A stretch of DNA of 34,580 nucleotides from Apostichopus californicus (Eukaryota; Echinodermata; Holothuroidea; Aspidochirotida; Stichopodidae), in contig JAIPMN010006630.1 in assembly GCA_020650975.1 (NCBI GenBank), positions 1 to 34,580 on the forward strand. The letters run 5' to 3'. The notes beneath the pieces are model-generated. The model searched no databases. It worked only from the letters and a program-made list of their open reading frames with translations, and had not been told where the DNA came from. Position numbers and translations under genes: made by a program. This document shows, in pieces, positions 1-10,900 of the stretch. How positions within the stretch are numbered: the first letter of the stretch is position 1; every line of letters begins with the position of its first letter.

Positions 1-68
1 GAAGTGTTTCAAATGGACATCAAAAGCTTCACAGAGGAGGAAGAAGAGGCCCAGTCGGATGGTCACAG
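1..68 (+). CDS. Acidic-repeat exon, copy 1 (5' end outside window)
   Basis: It encodes EVFQMDIKSFTEEEEEAQSD followed by GH and the first two bases of an Arg codon. The donor is CACAG/gttagt at 69. It is identical over its visible length to the exon at 232-321, as is most of the intron that follows. Confidence 0.72.
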
Positions 69-2069
69 GTTAGTACCAACAAGACAAACATCACCCAATG
101 GTGAGCTGCACTCCAATTAAAATCTTGAAATCAGAATCATCAGGATGACAAGATTCCCCCTGCATAATTCTGTACTCAAGGAAAGAAAATGCATGAACAC
201 AAATTTACAAATTTCAACTTTTTTTTCTCAGACCAACTAACAATGATGAAGTAGAAGTGTTTCAAATGGACATCAAAAGCTTCACAGAGGAGGAAGAAGA
301 GGCCCAGTCGGATGGTCACAGGTTAGTACCAACAAGACAAACATCACCCAATGGTGAGCTGCCCTCCAATTAAAATCCTAACATGAGAATCATCAGATGA
401 CAAGATTCATCAACATACACCCTGCATAATTCTGTACTCAAGGAAAGAAAATGAACAAAAATTGATAAATTGCAATTTTTTTTCTCAGACAAACTAACGA
501 TGATGAAGTAGAAGTGTTTCAAAACATCAAAAGCTTCACAGAGGAGGAAGAAGAGGTCCAGTCGGATGGTCACAGGTTAGTACCAACAAGACAAACATCA
601 CCCAATGGTGAGCTGCACTCCAATTAAAATCTTGATATCAGAATCATCAGGATGACAAGATTCATCCTGCATAATTCTGTACTCAAGGAAAGAAAATGAA
701 CACAAATTGATAAATTTCAATTTTGTTTCTCAGACAAACTAACGATGATGAAGTAGAAGTGTTTGAAAGCATCCAAAGCTTCACAGAGGAGGAAGAAGAG
801 ACAAAAACAGAGCCAGTAGATCAGAGGTTGGTATCCAAAGTTCCAAACACAAAAGTTACATGATGAAGCTATTTCATGAAATCAACTGCCCAAATTGAGA
901 TAATACATAAAAATTTAATCAGAAACTAAACCATATCTGGTTTAATAATTGTTTGACTATAAATCTTCAACATATATCAGGAAATTACTCAATAATGTAC
1001 TCGAAGTAATTTAAAACAAATTTTGAAATATCTTAACAATTATTTCTCAGACAAACTATTGATGATGAAGGGAAAGAGCCTGACAAAGAGATCAAAAGCT
1101 TCACAGATGAGAAAAGAGACAAGTCAGATGATCGCAGGTTAGCATAGACACAATAGCAACCACTGTCCAACAGAATATTATAAAACTACAGTATTTTCAT
1201 TAATTCAAAGCACACATTCTCAATGTGAAATCAACCATAGAATCAACCAAGGAACAAGGTATCTATAACTTCTAAGAAGATGTATGACTATACAATTCTT
1301 CTAACTTGCAAGTGGTTTTTTACTATGTAAAGGTCTTGTAACTCATGATATACAGAGGGAATAATTAATGCAGAAAATACAATATATTATCAACATTCAT
1401 GTCTGAATTAAAGAGATAGTTTTACCCCCCCCCCCAAAAAAAAATCAACAATTTTCTGCAACAGGATGTATTAATGGCACATAGAGCTATGTGACCTTTG
1501 AGATCATCTCAAATAATAATTAATTGAACCCATAGCAACACTATAGTGACAAGGCTACCAGTTTTGCCAGCTAGCATTAATGGACTGGCTTAGCAAAGCA
1601 GGGAGCGATATGTTTCATAAAATTTTGCACTGGCCTTATATGTATGTCACCCGTACAAAAGTTTGATATAAAAAAACAAGTATGGCAAAGCTAGCAAATT
1701 GATGGGACAGGAGATGCAACATTGCAACAATTGTATATGTTTGGCTCAGTGTCAATGTGTAGCAGTTTTTAATAAAGTAACAAATTAGTCACAAATTGGT
1801 ACAGGTCTTTATAATTGCAATATATCGCACTCTCTGAAATTTAACATTTCAGGAACGGTGCCACACTGAGCACAGATCAAGGAAACTGGCGTGTAGAAAC
1901 CAGACCCAAACCAAAAGATCAGCTAATCATTCCAGACTTGAAAGGAACTAGATTGCGTGACAAAAACGGAGAAAATGAAGCCCTGCAGTCTGGAGAGGAA
2001 TCATCTGCCATTTCATGGTCTGACGTAAGCAGTTTCCTAGACGTTGACGTGGATGACATTTTGCCATAG
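1..2069 (+). CDS. 3' part of an unrecognised spliced gene for an acidic repeat protein (six exons visible)
   Basis: I do not recognise the protein. The visible coding exons are 1-68 (cut by the window edge), 232-321, 489-575, 734-826, 1051-1137 and the terminal exon 1853-2069. Every internal boundary is AG/GT and every intron is phase 2: an AG at the exon end joins an A or G at the next start to make an Arg codon. The reading frame therefore stays open throughout. Exon lengths of 90, 87, 93 and 87 bp are all multiples of three, so any exon could be skipped without a frameshift. Each internal exon encodes one repeat of the type Q/P-T-N-D-D-E-V-E-V-F, then I-K-S-F-T-E-E-E-E-E, then a polar end. 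The product is strongly acidic and looks disordered. The C-terminal exon is less repetitive and ends SSFLDVDVDDILP. No signal peptide, membrane segment or catalytic motif is visible. The 5' part lies outside the window. Gene structure is well supported; function is unknown. Confidence 0.75.
232..321 (+). CDS. Acidic-repeat exon, copy 2 (90 bp)
   Basis: The acceptor is a run of T then ctcag/A at 231-232, and the donor is CACAG/gttagt at 322. It encodes 30 codons starting (R)PTNNDEVEVFQMD. It is a symmetric phase 2-2 exon. The intron behind it is nearly the same as the one after copy 1, which marks a recent tandem duplication of exon plus intron. Confidence 0.75.
489..575 (+). CDS. Acidic-repeat exon, copy 3 (87 bp)
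   Basis: The acceptor is tttctcag/A and the donor CACAG/gttagt at 576. It differs from copy 2 by an in-frame loss of one codon (Met-Asp to Asn after VEVFQ), plus N-to-D and A-to-V changes. It is 29 codons long and phase 2-2. Confidence 0.75.
734..826 (+). CDS. Acidic-repeat exon, copy 4, diverged 3' half (93 bp)
   Basis: The acceptor is tttctcag/A and the donor TCAGAG/gttggt at 827. The first half matches copies 2 and 3 (QTNDDEVEVFESIQSFTEEE). The last ten codons differ and read ETKTEPVDQ. The downstream intron no longer matches the upstream introns, so the duplicated unit ends within this exon. Confidence 0.72.
1051..1137 (+). CDS. Acidic-repeat exon, copy 5, older paralogue (87 bp)
   Basis: The acceptor is tatttctcag/A and the donor CGCAG/gttagc at 1138. 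It still aligns to the repeat (QTIDDEGKE, then IKSFTDEKRDKSDDR) but is clearly more diverged, so it probably predates the burst that made copies 1-4. It is phase 2-2. Confidence 0.68.
1138..1852 (+). other. Intron before the terminal exon of the acidic-repeat gene
   Basis: This is a 715-bp AT-rich intron. It contains a compound homopolymer of 11 C then 9 A at 1425-1444. I see no further exon-like sequence in it. Confidence 0.6.
1853..2069 (+). CDS. Terminal coding exon of the acidic-repeat gene
   Basis: The acceptor aacatttcag/G at 1852 supplies the last base of the split Arg codon. The frame then runs NGATLSTDQGNWRVETRPKP and onward to SSAISWSDVSSFLDVDVDD, ILP and the stop TAG at 2067-2069. 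This non-repeat tail has a basic/proline stretch and an acidic C-terminus. It resembles no family I can name. Confidence 0.68.
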
Positions 2070-2155
2070 ACCTAACATTTCAAACTTTGAAGATAATTTC
2101 AAGCTTGACCTCTTGTTTGCTCAATTGAAGACTTGCAGGAGGGACTTAATTGACT

Positions 2156-2396
2156 ACCTTGAACATTTTTGTCAACCTTGAACACTTGAGCCAAGTTGAT
2201 AACTTTTGTCAATCTTGAACACTTGAGCCAACCTTAAACCTTTTTGTCAACCTTAACATTTGAGCCAACCTTAAACACTTGAGTCAACCTTGAAAAATTT
2301 TTGTCAACCTTGAGCTTGAGCCAACCTTGAACACTTGAGCCAACCTTGAACAATTTTGCCAACCTGGAACATTTTTGCCAACTTGGAACATTGCCT
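2156..2396 (+). repeat. Degenerate ~19-bp minisatellite in the 3' UTR
   Basis: About a dozen units alternate between an ACCTTGAACATTTTTGTCA type and an ACCTTGAACACTTGAGCCA type, with small indels. The array starts about 85 bp after the TAG and ends about 45 bp before an AATAAA, so it would be transcribed in the 3' UTR. Confidence 0.8.
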
Positions 2397-2441
2397 AGTA
2401 CTTTGAACTATTTTATATTTCTTTATTGCAACATTCTTTAT

Positions 2442-2447
2442 AATAAA
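2442..2447 (+). promoter_or_regulatory. Candidate poly(A) signal AATAAA of the acidic-repeat gene
   Basis: AATAAA lies 373 bp after the stop, just beyond the 3' UTR minisatellite. A second AATAAA is at 2664-2669. Which one is used cannot be told from sequence. Confidence 0.4.
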
Positions 2448-3772
2448 AAATAAAAAATTTGCTTTGCTATTGAAAAGAAGACTTGGTGCAATGAAAATCT
2501 AACAATGCAAAAAACATATGACAAGGAGAAAATTTGACATTCTAAATATGACTTCATGCACTTTAAAGCTGAAATAGTGTTATAAAATAGATTGAAAAAT
2601 TGTCTGAAAATTGTAAAAACTATATGTATGAAAATTGTATCAAAACTATGAAATATGATATAAAATAAACTGTAAAATCCAACTTTTATGACAACATTAT
2701 TTCATATTGCTTTAAATTGATAACTTATTATGGATCACTTTCTGGATCTCAATTTTGTTAAAATATTCTACCCAGGGTAGGCCCATAGTGCTAAAAATCC
2801 ATTCCCAAAAATATGAATTAAAAATTTAATGAATACAAAAAGTCAAATAAAATGAACTACTGTAAGTGGGTTTCTTTCCATACCCTTGTATTTTTTCAAC
2901 CATACTAATAAGGATATCATTTTGTGTGACCAATTTCCAATCTATCAGTTTCTTTTGGACAATTGTTTTGGATTCATGCCTTCAAAAATTTCTGTTATTT
3001 TGTATTAATGAATTAAAAGTGGAATCCTGGCTTCTGGTAATTAAGAACAATTAATAAAAAAAACCTAACTAGACTGGAATTTTTTTAGCATTTCTTTGGG
3101 TTATCCCTCGGACTAGCAGGTCTTACTTTTTGGTTGTCTGGACAACAAATTTTGTTGTCCAATTAATGACCACTACTACATGTACCCCTATGTGTATTGT
3201 ACGTGGCTTAGATGCATAAGACACTAGCTTTGTGTCATCAAACCTTCTCTATGGGTGGATGATAGCTGCCACCCACTATATATTTTGGTCTCATTTCAGT
3301 ACCTCCAAATTGATGGAGGATGGTATATCAATGTTTCATTTTATACCTTCCAACATATTTGCGGGTATATTTAGTCAAATAATGCAATATCTGCTAGTCA
3401 TTCACTGGACGATGCTGATTATGCTAGTCTGAACGGAAATTTGGTAATCCTGGACAACCATTAAATATTGCCCTGCTAGTTATTGTTGGACATGTAATGT
3501 TATCATATAAAACTAAGTAGGCATATTTCAAATTAATTGTAGCAAAATATTTTCTGTGCAATAAGGCAAGTAAGCTTGGCATATACCTATTCTTGACAAT
3601 TCTCTGGTCTAGCAAATTGCAGCCTATACGTACATGCAGCCTCAGCATTATATCCTGAAGTGGACGTTGCCGAGTACATATAGGCCTTAATTATAAGATA
3701 AATTATAGTTGTACAGTAGTTCTTTCAATGATTGTGTCACACAAAACTTAAGTTAGACAGTTTGCTATGAAA

Positions 3773-4024
3773 CCAAGAAATACTGTTCCTTTATAATTTT
3801 ATGAGTAAAGCCAAAGAATATAATATTATTGGTGGGTTAGACAAAGACAATATATTAGGCCCTTACATGCGCAGTGGAAAGTGTACCTGTTAATTGTACG
3901 TCCAAGGAAATACTGCACGTACCTGTATGAGTAAAGGTAAAGAATATAATATTGGTAGGTAATTAGACAAAGACTTTATGTTAGGCCCTTACATGCGCAG
4001 TGGAAGGTGTACCTGTTAATTGTA
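3773..4024. repeat. Direct tandem duplication, period about 126 bp
   Basis: Two copies (about 3773-3898 and 3899-4024) share AAGAATATAATATT, TTAGACAAAGAC, CCTTACATGCGCAGTGGAA and GTGTACCTGTTAATTGTA in the same order, with a few substitutions and indels. Confidence 0.75.
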
Positions 4025-4334
4025 GGTCTAACTATAAGGCTAGGCTTGCCGTACTGTTCCCTAGTCTCCCCATGGCCTACCATAATGTTAGTAACATTAC
4101 AAGTATTTCGCAAGACACGTTTGTGGTATTAATATTGCTACAACACTGATATTATCAAATCAGTGCCCTTTATTGTACGGTGTAGCAACTGTTATTTTAG
4201 TTGAGTTGGTTTACTTTGCGAAAATGTAGATGGATAAGTTCGGTTTGGTTTCTGACTGTTGAACTCCACAAGAAACAACTGCTTTCTTCTTATTCTTCTT
4301 CCAGAGACTTGGCTGGTCAAGATAAAGGTTAAAG

Positions 4335-4403
4335 TTCCTTCTCCTTCTACCCCTTCTCCCTTTCCTTCTCTTCCTACCCTCCCCCTCCCCTTCCTCCTCC
4401 TCA
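4335..4403. repeat. Pyrimidine-rich (CT) tract
   Basis: The + strand is almost entirely C and T over about 70 bases (units such as CTTCTCCTTC and CCCTCCCC). On the - strand it gives a spurious Arg/Gly/Glu-rich ORF. Confidence 0.7.
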
Positions 4404-4605
4404 TTTACTTCTTTACGTGACTTGCGCCTACTGACAGGAAGCCATAGTTTGAGAGGTTGGCGAAGGACAACCTGCTCGTCGCTTACTGTACAGTTCTAGT
4501 TAGTTGCGGCTGATTTGCAAGGTTGGTTCAAGCATTATTTGCACCTAGGCCTATATTTAGGAAGGTCGTTTCTGATAATTCGAACACTATATATATATAA
4601 CACTT

Positions 4606-4992
4606 TATACAACACCTAATTATATTCCGGCCATTTGATTGGTCAATTGCTCGTCGATTGCATGCAATATCCGCTCTATTGCACGCTATGAAATAGAACC
4701 GTGCAATATACTTTTTGGATAGCACTTTTTTCAATGGTAAGAGAGCAGAGAAACCTGTCTGTTCAAAACAATCTGTTGCATGAGTGCATTTTACATCCAA
4801 TTATATCCAAATTTAGAGGTGTTGTATAAAACAAATAATGAATGGTTTCCATTCGTGCAATAGTGCAAATATTTCATTCGTTGAAAGATGGAATGTTCCA
4901 TTCAACTCGGCTGCGCCTCGTTGAATGGAACATTCCATCTTTCAACTCATGAAATATTTGCACTATTGCACTCATAACCATTCATTATTTGT
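4606..4992. mobile_element. Foldback / MITE-like element
   Basis: Two nested inverted structures are visible. The 12-mer TATACAACACCT at 4606-4617 is matched by its complement at 4817-4828. Directly after it, arms at about 4831-4906 and 4920-4992 form an inverted repeat of some 73-76 bp around a 13-base loop; the arms differ only in two short patches. No transposase ORF is present, so it would be non-autonomous. The superfamily is not clear and no target-site duplication is obvious. Confidence 0.6.
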
Positions 4993-4999
4993 ATAATGA

Positions 5000-6160
5000 A
5001 TTACGCGTCAACAGACGTAAGGCGAATGTCAATTAATACTAATAGTCGACCGAATGCATGGACGGTATTATCGCGTTCACGACCTTGCCATCAACAACAG
5101 ATGTAGGTTGAGTCCATAGAACTTCAATTGCTATCGTTGTTCAAAGATATGGTTATGTGCAGTGTGTCTGCTTGGCTGGTATTACGACAAATATAGAGTA
5201 CTACTGTACTACTACTAGTCTTAGTAGTATTACAGTACACATTGCCGACCAAGAAGCAAGGAAATATTCACAACAATCAATTATCGTTCAAGTACTGAGT
5301 AGCTGCAACATGTAAGCTTACATTCTAGTTTGATACACATTCTCTGTTCAAATTCAATCTATTTAGTTCATTAAATTAGACTAGGTTTAGGTTTACTTTG
5401 TCATCGTTAGCATGGCTACGGGGGAGAACTCGGTACAGTTGTAGCTAACTGTTAGCGTTGGATGTTATGGGTATGTCCGCAGTGGCAGTTGTAGGAATCA
5501 ACGCTACATTGTTGAAAATTTTTGATCACAGACTTAAAGCCCAACTTTTGCGCATTAGTATTTGTAGTACGGTTAATTAGCGTTAGTTGTAACCTTAAGC
5601 TTTATCAAAACTAGGCGAGCACTACCCACCAATACGTACTATACACTCTCAATAACCTCAGACTATATGACAAACTTGTTCGTGATATTACTACTAGGGC
5701 TAGGATAGGCCTAAGTATTTTGATGTAGTCCTAAGGTAGATGCTTCACGACTGTGGGCCAATGTACCATGCAATTATAGAAACTCTTGTTGTTGTGTTTG
5801 AGGCTCAAATTTTACACCAATTTTGCACAGCCTCATAAAAAAAAAAAAAATAACAAATTGAACTTCTACAATCAGTAGTCTTCAAGTAACCAATGTTACA
5901 AACTGCCTCAGAAGTTAGGATTGGCATTCTGTAGGCTAGTTCTAGTTTGTCAAATTTATTGTCCTTTTAAGCTCAAGTCTAGTTTTTATAGTCAGAATTG
6001 GTACTTCATTTCATGGAACAGAGGTAGCCTATGTGTGTTCCTTTTAATTAAAAATCCTAATGATTATTTCATACAAGTCAGCAACTTCAAATTTTAAATA
6101 GTAAATCTTGTATGAATTTTCATAGATAGAATGCTTTATTTTTCTCATCTTTTCTTCCAG
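5000..6160 (+). other. Upstream region of the nuclear receptor gene (promoter / 5' intron not resolved)
   Basis: The receptor's transcription start and any 5' non-coding exon should lie here or further upstream. I see no convincing TATA box or start site. The pyrimidine tract and AG at 6151-6160 suggest that at least part of this stretch is intron of a spliced 5' UTR. There is a poly(A) run at 5839-5852. Confidence 0.35.
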
Positions 6161-6351
6161 TTTTCAATAAGAGAGGACAGAACCAACAGTTCCCTTTCCT
6201 AATTGTACACCTGAAGTAGGGAAATCTTTCTAAATCATACGAAAGTGCTCTTGCGATGAACCCATCTGACCAGTAACTATATTAGTCACCAGGTAGTCTT
6301 GATTATTCAGAGTGAACTTTTACTATTTCTAGCATTTCCCATTTGGTTGCT
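6161..6351 (+). other. 5' UTR part of the first coding exon of the nuclear receptor
   Basis: A good acceptor (TTTTTCTCATCTTTTCTTCCAG, ending at 6160) precedes this stretch. An in-frame TGA at 6313-6315 closes the frame upstream of the chosen ATG. A six-codon upstream ORF lies at 6256-6276 (ATG AAC CCA TCT GAC CAG TAA) and could lower translation. Confidence 0.45.
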
Positions 6352-7993
6352 ATGGAGTCAGATGTGAGTGATGTTCCCTCCTATGTCCGTCGTGTTCCCA
6401 TTCCTCCCAAAAAGAGAATTGCTAATTGGAACTCTTTGCAATCTTCGAAAAGTTCCAAAAGACATTTTCCATCTGGTCTTTTCAATGGCAGAAGTGGATC
6501 ACACTTGGACTATGTTCAATTACAAAACCCATCCAGAGACTGTTTGCCTGAAGACAGTCAACATACACCACACTCTTTGCAGTTTCTAAAGCATCCCGAT
6601 CAGGTAGCAAACTTTGGGCAAAACCATCTTCGGGAGGGAGCTTGCTCTTCACTTGAGAGGAATATGTCAATTGGACAGATGATTGCTGCTTGTGATGCAG
6701 AGAAAGAGAGGCTGCTCTTGGAAGCAAGTCGCTTAGAAGAGGCAGAGATCAGGCAAAGAAATGCTAGAGAATGGATTCTTCAAAACAATAGAACTTCAGA
6801 AACCTGCAAGCAACGGGAAGAGGAGATTGAACACTCGGAAGAGATATACCTCCAGATCAATGGTAGGAAATACATCGCTAGGCCAGTAGAAACAGATTGT
6901 GATAATGAGGAAGACAATGGTGATGACGACGACGAAAGGCAGTTTTCTCGGAGGTCCACATCTAGTGATGTTCACTTGAGAAGGAAAGATAATCAGAACC
7001 TTCAAGCTTCGCAGCATAATGTCAGTACAACGCCGCCATACTTGATTGACCCAGGGAGAAGTCAGAGCCAGTTAGATTATTGTGAAAGGAAAGAAAGTTT
7101 AGAGGAAGTGATTATGAAGGACAAAATGGCCATGCTCAGCCGACTGAAGCAAATGAAGGCCGGACATCCGGCAGCTGTGTCTGTCGATTTAGCGGAGGAC
7201 TCGAGCGAATGTATTACAAAGTCAGAGCCTACCATGACAAAGAGTTCCCAAGAGGTTAAAGTATTCAGTGATAGGTTTGGGAATTCAAGTTTACAGATCT
7301 CTAGGAGCAGGTTATCCTCATCACCATCAACATCATTCACAGGAAGTTACCACTTTACACCTCATGCAGGTACATCGGGGGCAAACTTGTCAACCAAATC
7401 TGCTCCACCCATTGAAACTGATTTTCATAAACTGTCAGATCATACTGTCTCAGGTTTCCACAATCTCAGGAATAACCCTGTCCTTAGCCCACTGTCTTTA
7501 TCTTTGCCTTTGAGTCCTGGTTCCATGGACAGCTCTACAGGTAGCATTACCAGTACTCAGAATAATAGCCCTAACTCAAGGGAATCCACAAAGGAGCCAC
7601 ACGTCGTCGCTCCTTGTTCCAAGTCTGGCCTTCCCTCCACTGCAGGGCCTCCTGATGTTGGTAGCCCATCCTGCCAGACAACAAACAACCATGGTTCAGC
7701 AGCAGCCTTTGAAGTAAAGGTTGAGCCGGATTCTAACTGCATGGAATTACAGTCAAGCAGGAGACCAGAAGATAACAAGTGCCCTGTATGTAGCGACGAG
7801 ATATCCGGCTACCATTATGGAATTTATAGCTGCGAAAGCTGTAAGGGCTTTTTCAAACGTACCGTTCAGAATAAGAGGAACGAGCGTCTGCGGTGTGCTA
7901 GAAATGGCAATTGTGAGATGAATCTTCGAAGTAGGAAACATTGTGCCGCCTGCAGGTTTCAAAAGTGCATTAACCAAGGCATGAAATTAGAAG
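6352..7993 (+). CDS. Nuclear receptor exon A: N-terminus and complete zinc-finger domain
   Basis: The start is the ATG at 6352 ([12 protein letters not shown]), with G at -3 and G at +4 and an in-frame stop upstream. The exon is 1642 bp and carries both zinc fingers without an intron between them. The Cys residues are spaced CPVC, CESC, then C-X5-C and C-AA-C. The linker from VQN to the fifth Cys has seven residues (KRNERLR), where NR5 proteins I know have about five. The donor is GAAG/gtaagt at 7994, leaving one base of a split Ala codon. Reading through the donor adds 28 residues before a stop at 8077-8079. Confidence 0.92.
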
Positions 7994-10900
7994 GTAAGTG
8001 TTTTGATGAAGTTTCACACAGGTCTACCCTCTTGAAAGCCTATTTTGGTTTCAACGTAGGTTTCCAAGTAGTGAGCTGAGCTGGCGTACATTAGTCCAAA
8101 AACCCAGTCATGACAAGGTAGGCTTGTAAATTTGCCTTTGTGCCCCCTACCAATTGCCATGCAGGCCTTGCAAATCAACATTTTGTTTTGCTACATGGCA
8201 ACATCTGCTGTGCCCCTTTATTTAATTTGCTTTTGGTACCCTCATAGCTTGATCACAAACCTTTAGTATTAAATTGAAACAGGGCTCAGAAGTTGACCGA
8301 AACTCCGGTGACTTCTGCATCAGAAAAAATCATATGAAGCAGCCGTGGAAAAAGTTAGAGATATAGTTGAGTCTATGTGTTTACTCTCCCTTTATCTTTT
8401 CTGTCTGTTTGAGAAATTTCTTTCAAACTTTTTTATTCTGTAAAATCTGTAGGTTTTTTCTATATTTGGAAAAACAATTTATACGTTTGCACACTTTTCA
8501 AATTTGAAAAATTCCCCTGGTGCCCTTTTGAGGCTGTAATAGTGCCAAATGTGTACCATCACTGCCATGCCATATCCAGACAAATATGAAGCAATGTATC
8601 TAACTTGCCCCGAAAAATATTGCCTTGCCCTTCTGGATCCTTAAGTCATGATGGTATGTTGGCATTGATATTGTGAAATGAGAAACTGTGGATAACCTCT
8701 AGAATTCCCCGTATCAGATGGGAAGCTATTGGAGTCTTGCTACTTTCAACCTAGAGAAACACATGAACAGGTGTTTGATTTACTGTATTGTAACAAGTGG
8801 AATGTGTTTGGCTATATTTAGAAGTTCCTTAAAGAAGTGCACTCTATAATGGTTTGTGAAATTTCCATTGCCACATTATTTGACACATCAATATGAAGGT
8901 TTCAGTCGGTAAAGATACGGTTGAATGTAAACTATTCCGCTAGATTGTACTAATCAGCAAGGTGTCTTAGGCTCAGTTCTGTATTTGACATTGCTTAAAT
9001 TTCAAATGGCGCTTGCCTTCAACACTCGCATCGACTTCCTGCAGCACTCTGCTTAAGTTGCTTCCTACTCAGGGTATGAAATCACTTTGCAATTAAGGAT
9101 CTGAGCTGAAGCATTTCTTTTCATTAAAATTGCACTTGGAATTAAATGTAGACCACAAAAACTCTAGTGGTACCACATTTAAAGGATAACTTCCCTTTCT
9201 GGAATTTTAGTCCAGATATATCTTGGTCATAAAACAACAAAAAACATTTTGAGTGCTTTTATTGTTTCTACAGCTATTCTGTTTTATCAAGATATAAACG
9301 TCTAAAATAATTAAATATTCTAAATTTCTGGAATGTTCTTTAAAGGAAAAATTGATGATGGCATCTGGCTCATCGGTGCAGGCTTAAATGTAAATTATGT
9401 TAATCCAATGTTTCATGAATTCTAATCCCCCTGGACCCAAACCCTGGTTGACATACTGTACAGTTAACACTGTCTATCCTTCACACATTTTTAACACATT
9501 GTAAATGTGTTAAAGTTCAGGTAATAATAAAAGTGTAAATGTATCCCTATTGAGTTTTGTGTTACGTCTGAGGAACTTCAAATGTTCAGATTGTCATTTT
9601 GCAAAAGTTCAACTGGTGTACAGTAGAAGTACAGCTTGCAGTGCTTTTTAACAGGACTTGTTAATATTTCCATATGGACTAATTTAATTAATTTGTCATT
9701 TTAATTAATTTAATAATCTGAACGTCAGGTGTGGTGTAAATCAATACATCTAACTTGATCAGAATCATGCCATTTAATTAAAGGGATATTCCTGTTGCTG
9801 AAGTTGATCGCTAAATAAAAATGGTTTGAAGTTTTCTGCACATTTATGACAAAACCATTTCCTCATATCATTTTGTATGGCAAAGTATGTATCCAAGTTT
9901 TTTTAATGGTGTGGTACTTTGGGAATGCATAGATGTGGCAACAGAATCATGTCATCCCTGCAATTCAGCTGAAAATATAGTTTAACTAACACAGAACTAA
10001 ATATCTCCCCCCCCCCCCAAAAAAAAACAGTTGCATTTTGATGAAATTCCAAATGTACAGTGGTAGCTAAACCAACATAGCAAATGCCGCAGCCTCTCAG
10101 GTTTCAAGAATAAAACGCATCAAGATTATAATAGGAAAGTGAAAACCTTTGAAAAACAATGCTGTTTTTTGGACATAACAGACCATTTTATTGTGATTTA
10201 CTTTAGGGAAGAATGGAGGGTTTAGCCAGCCAACCTATAGTGTCATTCAAATAACCATGCCAATGACAATGACAACAATTTATTTCCAGCAATTGTGTAC
10301 AGTACATGAATGGTTAACAAAGTATAAACAAATATTTTGATATACAATACAATCTAGAGAGACAGGTACTGTACAAAGAAAAAAAAAATCATCATGATAA
10401 TTTATATACAATATTTAAGCTATACAAATGCATGGAAAAGGAGAAAAAAGAAGCGCAATGCTTATAGAATGTTATCCCCATTTGAATATAATAAATATAT
10501 ACGTATACTGGGGAGAAATTAGTGAAAGGAAACAAAACTCCAAAACAAAAATTAAATAATATAATAAAAATATATAAAAAAATGATTGTCTACAGATAGG
10601 ACAAGACGTATTGGGATGGTGCCTTTAACTATTACAGTGTGGCATATATTTACTAGCTTGGTGATATTACCTAGGAATATCCCTTTAAGGCAAGGACAAG
10701 GTGCTGACAAAGAATCACTTACAAATGCTCTTAGAGATCTGGTTCAAAAACTCTATGATACATTTTTTGCAATTAACACCAATAGCATATATAGAACAGT
10801 AACCATCCCATCTGAATAGATTGCAGTAATTACCACAGCAGGGGGCAGAAAAGAAAATGGGACTGTTTTCAGTGTTTTATGGGTTTTTTTTCAGTTGAGT

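Larger units (their letters stand above)
2470..4600. other. Intergenic region without recognisable gene
   Basis: This is AT-rich DNA with short spurious ORFs only. It holds a small palindrome with 11-bp arms at 3139-3161 (TGGACAACAAA and its complement), the tandem duplication at 3773-4024, and a long pyrimidine-rich stretch at about 4335-4403. Confidence 0.6.

Noticed and set aside
380..400. CTGATGA on the - strand in the acidic-gene introns as hammerhead cores
   Set aside because: No stem II and no GAAA follow, and the motif recurs only because the introns are duplicated.
4192..4404. Arg/Gly/Glu-rich 70-codon frame on the - strand
   Set aside because: It is the translation of a CT-rich simple tract.
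6343..6351. Receptor start three codons upstream
   Set aside because: The base triplet at 6343 is TTG. The first in-frame ATG is at 6352 and has a good context.
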